Below, piece after piece: positions 5,084-8,833 of a stretch of DNA of 8,833 nt. Source of the DNA: Gemmataceae bacterium. Its GTDB lineage: Bacteria > Planctomycetota > Planctomycetia > Gemmatales > Gemmataceae. The translations under genes and the position numbers were made by a program. Each line of letters begins with the position of its first letter. Within the stretch, counting starts at the first letter, position 1. The notes beneath the pieces are model-generated. The model did not search any database. It had not been told where the DNA came from and worked only from the letters and a program-made list of their open reading frames with translations. Where the stretch lies: contig JANWVS010000056.1 of NCBI GenBank assembly GCA_025056835.1, positions 1 through 8,833 on the forward strand, in the 5' to 3' direction.

Positions 5084-7954
5084 TCACGGTTTCCACGGGG
5101 CCACTTCGAGCCAATTGAGGCCGACGCCGACATCCACTCGCAACGACACACGGAGCTGCTGGGCCAACGCGGCGCACATCTCAGCGCGCACCAGGGTTGC
5201 CACGTCGTCAATCTCTGCCGGCGGCGCTTCGAGCACGAGTTCGTCATGGATTTGCAACAGCAGCCGCGCTTGTCGTCTTGGATCGTGCAACCGGCGATAG
5301 ACGCGTAGCATGGCCACCTTGATCAAGTCGGCCGCCGAACCTTGAATCTGCATGTTGATCGCTTCGCGTTCCGGCTGCGTGCGGCTTTTGTACGAGGTCG
5401 TCGCCCGAATGCCCTCGATGGCTCGACGCCGCCCCAGGAGGGTCGCGACGAAACCCCTGGCCCGGCAATCGGCGAGCAAACGATCCTGGTACTCCAGCAC
5501 CTTGGGATAACGAGCAAAATAAGCGTCAATGAATGCCGCCGCTTCGTCCTTGGAAATCTCCAAGCGCTGGGCCAGGCCAAAGGCGCTCATCCCATAGATG
5601 ATGCCGAAATTGATCGTCTTGGCCATGCGGCGCATGTTGTCGGTGACCGCGTTCTCGGCCACGCCGAAGACTTGCGCCGCCACCAAGGCGTGGATGTCGC
5701 GGTCGGCAGCGAATGCTTCCAAGAGCGCTTCGTCGCCGGAAAAATGGGCCAGCAGCCGCAGCTCAATCTGCGAGTAGTCCGCCGTAAGCAAGCGCCAACC
5801 GGGTTCCGGAACGAACGCCTGGCGTATCTGGCCGCCCAATTCGCTGCGAATCGGGATATTTTGCAGGTTCGGATCGCTGGAGCTGAGACGGCCGGTCGCC
5901 GTCACGGTTTGATGAAACGAGGTGTGTACCCGTCCTGTTTGCGGATGGACCAGCGCCGGCAGGGCATCGACATAGGTCCCTTTCAACTTGGCGATCTTCC
6001 GATGTTCAAGCAGTTTCTTGGGCAGCTCGTGGCCCTCCTTGGCCAAAGCTTCGAGGGTTTCCTGGTCGGTGCTGGCAGCCCCGGTGACGGCAGTCCTGCT
6101 TTTGGGCTGATAGCCCAAGTCCTCGAAAAGAACTTGCCGAAGTTGCTTGACGGAGCCGATGTTGAAGGTCCGACCGGCGAGCCGATAAATGTCGTTTTCC
6201 AAAGCCGTCAATTCTTTGTCCATCGCCGCGCCAATGCGGCGCAACAACGGTACGTCGAGCCGAATGCCGGTGAATTCCATCGCGCCCAAGATCTCGATCA
6301 AAGGGATCTCGAGGTCGTCGTACAGGTACATCGCCGGCGCGGCGCCCGAGGCGACGGCTTCGCTGCTGCGACCTGTGCGGGGAGCCTTGAAGCCGGCCTG
6401 CTCCAACTCCGCTTCGAGTTTTTCGCACAGGCGCCAGGCGACGTCGGCGTCTTCGGCCGCGTATTCGGTGACGACCGCCAACGGCACCTCGTCCATGCGT
6501 TTCTGTTGCTTGCCCGTGCCGATCAGGGACGTGATCGCAATGACGCGATGATTCAGGTGTTTTTCGGCGAGAAGGTCCAGGCCGTGGCTGCGTTCGCCGG
6601 CGTGGAGGAGGTAGTCGGCAATCATCGAATCGCCGGCTATGCCGCGCAGTTCAATGCCGTGCGCCCGCAACACTTGCCAATCGAATTTAATGTTCTGGTT
6701 GATCTTTTGCACGGCGGCGTCTTCGAGGATCGGCTTGAGCTGGGCCAAGGTCGTTGCCGGCTCCAACGTCGGCTCCCCCTCGGGACCGCGCACCGCAAGA
6801 TACCAGGCCTCACCCGCCTGCCAGCAGATCGCCAAGCCGACGATCTCGGCGCTGTGCGGATCAAGGCTTGTCGTTTCCAGGTCGATGGCGAACCGGTGCT
6901 GTGTGCGAAGACGTTCCAAGAACGTCGCCAACTCCGCCGGCGTGTTCACCAGATGGTACCGGTGGGGCCAGGCGGCCACGACTTGGTTCGATGGTGTGCC
7001 GGTGCCGGCGTCGACGTCTTTGAAAAGAGCTTCCGCTGTTTCGTTGCGGCGTGCCGGCTCAGCTGTCGCTGGTTCAGCTACCGCCGCGGCCGCGGATTCG
7101 CGCACTTCGTCCTGGAACCGCCGAAATCCCCAACTTCGGAACAGCTCCAGGAGCTTGCCGGAGTCCCACGGCCGCACTTTCCAGTCGGACCAACGAAGTT
7201 CCAGCGGCACGTCGGTGGCCAGGCGGACGAGCGACCGGCTTCGTTGCAGCGTTGCCGCAGCGGCCTTAAGATTTTCCCCCTTCGTGCCCGGAATCTCATC
7301 GAGGTGGGCCAGAAGATTGTCGAGCGTCTGATACTTTTGCAACAGCTGCGTTGCCGTCTTCGGACCGATGCCCGGCACTCCAGGGACGTTGTCCACGGTA
7401 TCGCCGACCAGGGTTTGAAAATCGACAACTTGTTCGGGCGCGATGCCCCAATCGGAGGCGAGTGCCGCGCGGTCGTAGACCTTGCGTTGGCGGAGGTTGA
7501 AGATGTGGACCCTGTCGTTGAGCAGCTGGCGCAGGTCCTTGTCGTTGGAGCAGATGTAAACTTCCAGACCCCGGCGTTCCCCGGCCCGAGCCAACGTGGC
7601 AATCACGTCGTCAGCCTCGTAATTAGGGACCGACAGCACGGGCACGCGCATGGCGGCCAACAGGTCGTGAATCATGGGTATTTGCAACTGCAAATCGTCG
7701 GGCATCGGCGCCCGGTTGGCTTTGTAGTCGGCCGAGATCTGGTCGCGAAAGGTTGGTCCCGGCGGATCGAACACGCAGACCAGATAGGTCGGCTTTTTCT
7801 CGTTGTGCACATAGAGCAAGTCGCGCGTAAAACCAAAAACGGCGTTGGTCGGTAAACCGGTGGGACTGGTCATGCTGCCGATGGCATGGTAGAGCTGGTA
7901 GATCAGCGAATGAGCATCGAGAAGATACAATGTTTCGCGCGGTCGGGCACCCAT
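5084..7954 (-). CDS. polA: DNA polymerase I with 5' nuclease and proofreading domains
   Basis: The 956-residue protein fills gaps and removes RNA primers in replication and repair in the cytoplasm. The 5' nuclease (about 8-275) shows D13, D63, YKANR (77-81), YEADD (112-116), SNDKD (136-140) and GDTVDN (184-189). An alanine/proline/glutamate-rich linker follows (about 283-322). The 3'-5' exonuclease appears active: DLE (D358, E360), NQNIKFD (D425) and YAAED (Y498, D502). The polymerase has motif A (D726 in ADYSQIELR), motif B (K779, F783, Y787 in KTINFGIIYG) and motif C (H903, D904, E905 in IHDELV). F783 matches the residue that makes E. coli Pol I discriminate against dideoxynucleotides. A short extra segment rich in S, A and G lies near 515-535, between the exonuclease and polymerase domains. 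I chose ATG 7954 because MGARPRETLYLLDAH starts the nuclease at the usual distance; an ATG at 7987 is possible. Frames reaching 8374 cross the divergent promoter region. No strong ribosome binding site is visible. Confidence 0.97.
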   Translation of the reverse strand: MGARPRETLYLLDAHSLIYQLYHAIGSMTSPTGLPTNAVFGFTRDLLYVHNEKKPTYLVCVFDPPGPTFRDQISADYKANRAPMPDDLQLQIPMIHDLLAAMRVPVLSVPNYEADDVIATLARAGERRGLEVYICSNDKDLRQLLNDRVHIFNLRQRKVYDRAALASDWGIAPEQVVDFQTLVGDTVDNVPGVPGIGPKTATQLLQKYQTLDNLLAHLDEIPGTKGENLKAAAATLQRSRSLVRLATDVPLELRWSDWKVRPWDSGKLLELFRSWGFRRFQDEVRESAAAAVAEPATAEPARRNETAEALFKDVDAGTGTPSNQVVAAWPHRYHLVNTPAELATFLERLRTQHRFAIDLETTSLDPHSAEIVGLAICWQAGEAWYLAVRGPEGEPTLEPATTLAQLKPILEDAAVQKINQNIKFDWQVLRAHGIELRGIAGDSMIADYLLHAGERSHGLDLLAEKHLNHRVIAITSLIGTGKQQKRMDEVPLAVVTEYAAEDADVAWRLCEKLEAELEQAGFKAPRTGRSSEAVASGAAPAMYLYDDLEIPLIEILGAMEFTGIRLDVPLLRRIGAAMDKELTALENDIYRLAGRTFNIGSVKQLRQVLFEDLGYQPKSRTAVTGAASTDQETLEALAKEGHELPKKLLEHRKIAKLKGTYVDALPALVHPQTGRVHTSFHQTVTATGRLSSSDPNLQNIPIRSELGGQIRQAFVPEPGWRLLTADYSQIELRLLAHFSGDEALLEAFAADRDIHALVAAQVFGVAENAVTDNMRRMAKTINFGIIYGMSAFGLAQRLEISKDEAAAFIDAYFARYPKVLEYQDRLLADCRARGFVATLLGRRRAIEGIRATTSYKSRTQPEREAINMQIQGSAADLIKVAMLRVYRRLHDPRRQARLLLQIHDELVLEAPPAEIDDVATLVRAEMCAALAQQLRVSLRVDVGVGLNWLEVAPWKP

Positions 7955-8120
7955 GGCGAAGTCCCACAGCCAAGCGGTCCGTTGCATTCGCGGCGAGAGG
8001 CAGGATGCCGCGACGACTGCCCCTTTGCCTCCTTCTGGTGGTTTATGGAATCTCTCGCCGTCACAATCGGTTTCCCCGTCAGGACGGTCGCGGCCGTGGA
8101 GCGAGCGGCAACCATTTGGT

Positions 8121-8148
8121 TTGACAGCCGTGGTCGGGTCGTTAAACT
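8121..8148 (+). promoter_or_regulatory. Candidate sigma70-type promoter for the membrane protein gene
   Basis: A perfect TTGACA (8121-8126) is followed after 16 bases by TAAACT (8143-8148), which matches the -10 consensus at four positions in a local AT-rich patch. Transcription would start near 8155 and leave a leader of about 85 bases before the ATG at 8240. The divergent polA start is 167 bases to the left; I saw no convincing promoter for polA in this interval. Confidence 0.45.
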
Positions 8149-8158
8149 TAAATAGATA

Positions 8159-8210
8159 GCTCGCGCCGAAGGCGAGCCGTCCTATCCTCGCTCTGCGCAA
8201 ACGATCGTTT
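8159..8210 (+). promoter_or_regulatory. Leader hairpin and 12-bp palindrome before the membrane protein gene
   Basis: The predicted leader holds a 6-bp hairpin, GCTCGC/GCGAGC, with a 7-base loop (8159-8177). It also holds a perfect 12-bp palindrome, AAACGATCGTTT (8199-8210), 29 bases before the ATG. The palindrome could be an operator. However, about two perfect 12-bp palindromes are expected by chance in a window this long, so position is the only thing in its favour. Confidence 0.25.
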
Positions 8211-8226
8211 CGGCAAATCCGGCCAC

Positions 8227-8236
8227 AAGAGGTGAT
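8227..8236 (+). promoter_or_regulatory. Strong Shine-Dalgarno sequence for the membrane protein gene
   Basis: AAGAGGTGAT matches the ideal AGGAGGTGAT at nine of ten positions, with GAGG ending seven bases before the ATG at 8240. It fixes the start of the truncated gene at the right edge. Confidence 0.8.
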
Positions 8237-8239
8237 CGC

Positions 8240-8833
8240 ATGGCTGCCTTGAAGAAGCCCGTCAAGAAGAAAGACAACACAAAGCCCGGCACGGTGCTGA
8301 TCGTTTTCCTCGTGATCTTCGTGCTGGCCAGCATCAGCTTGGGCGTGCTCGCTTGGTTCGGCTACCGCGAACAAGACGATTTGCGAAAAGCCGCCGAAAG
8401 CGCCCGCAGCAGCGAAAAAACCATGAAGATCAACCGCGACTACCGTGTCGCCCTGGTCTACCTGCTAGGGTCGGCGACCGGATACGAGAAACTGCCGGAC
8501 GGCGACCGCACCTTCGCTGAGAACGAATTAGACGAGATCTTCAAAGAGGGCGGTAAATACAAATCGGATGATAGTGTTGCCTTTGCCAAAGCGGTCGAGG
8601 AGATGAAAAAAGACCTTGGCTGGGACGGTAAGAAGTTCGCCACGTCGTACAGCGCGCGACTCAAACAAGCCTTGGACGACCTCAAGAAAGCCGAAGAGAA
8701 ATTCGCCGCGGCTGATGAAAAACGTAAGGAATGGGAGAACAAGTACAACAGCTACGTCAACACCATCGTCGAGTTCGACAAAGCCCGGTCGGCAGCCATT
8801 GCTAAGGGAAACGCGGCGGCCTTGGCCAAGGCC
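8240..8833 (+). CDS. Membrane-anchored coiled-coil protein, unknown, cut by window end
   Basis: The frame stays open for 198 codons from the ATG at 8240 to the right edge. A lysine-rich N-terminus (KKPVKKKDNTK, 5-15) precedes one transmembrane helix (about 18-42, core VLIVFLVIFVLASISLGVLAW). By the positive-inside rule the N-terminus stays in the cytoplasm and the rest lies outside the inner membrane. A short helical stretch follows (about 44-65). Next is a segment with aromatic and glycine residues (66-125), then a highly charged, probably coiled-coil helix from about 140 onward (LKQALDDLKKAEEKFAAADE and beyond). No catalytic motif is visible. Planctomycetes have many long membrane-anchored coiled-coil proteins of unknown role; a scaffold or envelope-spanning function is a guess. 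The strong ribosome binding site and steady codon use make this a real gene. It diverges from polA. Confidence 0.85.
   Translation, partial: MAALKKPVKKKDNTKPGTVLIVFLVIFVLASISLGVLAWFGYREQDDLRKAAESARSSEKTMKINRDYRVALVYLLGSATGYEKLPDGDRTFAENELDEIFKEGGKYKSDDSVAFAKAVEEMKKDLGWDGKKFATSYSARLKQALDDLKKAEEKFAAADEKRKEWENKYNSYVNTIVEFDKARSAAIAKGNAAALAKA

Noticed and set aside
4957..5247. N-terminal extension of the PQQ-propeller protein into polA
   Set aside because: It would overlap the polA C-terminus in another frame and bury the signal peptide inside the protein.
5342..7855. An 837-codon open frame on the plus strand, antisense to polA
   Set aside because: It lies wholly inside polA, whose motifs are complete on the other strand. 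Long antisense frames are expected in GC-rich DNA with strong codon bias, and the translation shows no recognisable domain.
7955..8374. N-terminal extension of polA by up to 140 residues
   Set aside because: The extra residues have no polymerase homology that I recognise. They cross the promoter, leader and first codons of the divergent membrane protein gene.
1..8833. CRISPR arrays, tRNA or rRNA genes, transposases, toxin-antitoxin or defence genes
   Set aside because: I saw no regularly spaced repeats, cloverleaf-like sequence or proteins of these classes on either strand.

Overview
The window looks like ordinary chromosome from a GC-rich planctomycete, most likely of the Gemmata group. The reasons are indirect: a secreted PQQ-propeller protein whose mature part opens with DWPQW, a secreted protein whose mature part opens with CPFC, many leaderless or weakly led genes, and several signal-peptide proteins of unknown function. 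I place the phylum with moderate confidence and the genus not at all.

Layout from left to right. A leftward pair occupies 1-1298: a protein with an N-terminal CPFC motif (129-1298), then the first 23 codons of another secreted protein running off the left edge (1-71). A divergent control region (1299-1562) holds a candidate promoter for each direction. A rightward pair follows: a short-chain dehydrogenase (1563-2417) and, 9 bases later, an N-carbamoylputrescine amidase (2427-3323). Next comes a gene-poor stretch (3324-3729) between convergent genes. It holds a leftward intrinsic terminator, a good leftward promoter only about 70 bases ahead of it, and an AT-rich island with inverted and direct repeats. 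Two leftward genes follow: a secreted PQQ-like beta-propeller protein (3730-4956) and a complete DNA polymerase I (5084-7954). After a second divergent control region, a rightward membrane-anchored coiled-coil protein (8240 to the right edge) is cut by the window end.

Most genes are housekeeping or planctomycete-type hypothetical genes. The amidase makes putrescine. DNA polymerase I has all three activities intact by motif. The secreted and membrane proteins have no assignable pathway. I found no CRISPR array, tRNA, rRNA, insertion sequence or defence system.

The most interesting candidate is a small RNA of about 70 nt (minus strand, about 3393 to 3325), with an AT-rich upstream tract, a TTGACA -35 box and a U-tailed terminator. 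Its predicted 5' end contains 11 bases perfectly complementary to the mRNA stretch directly next to the Shine-Dalgarno sequence of the secreted gene at 1-71. This is a hypothesis built from sequence only.
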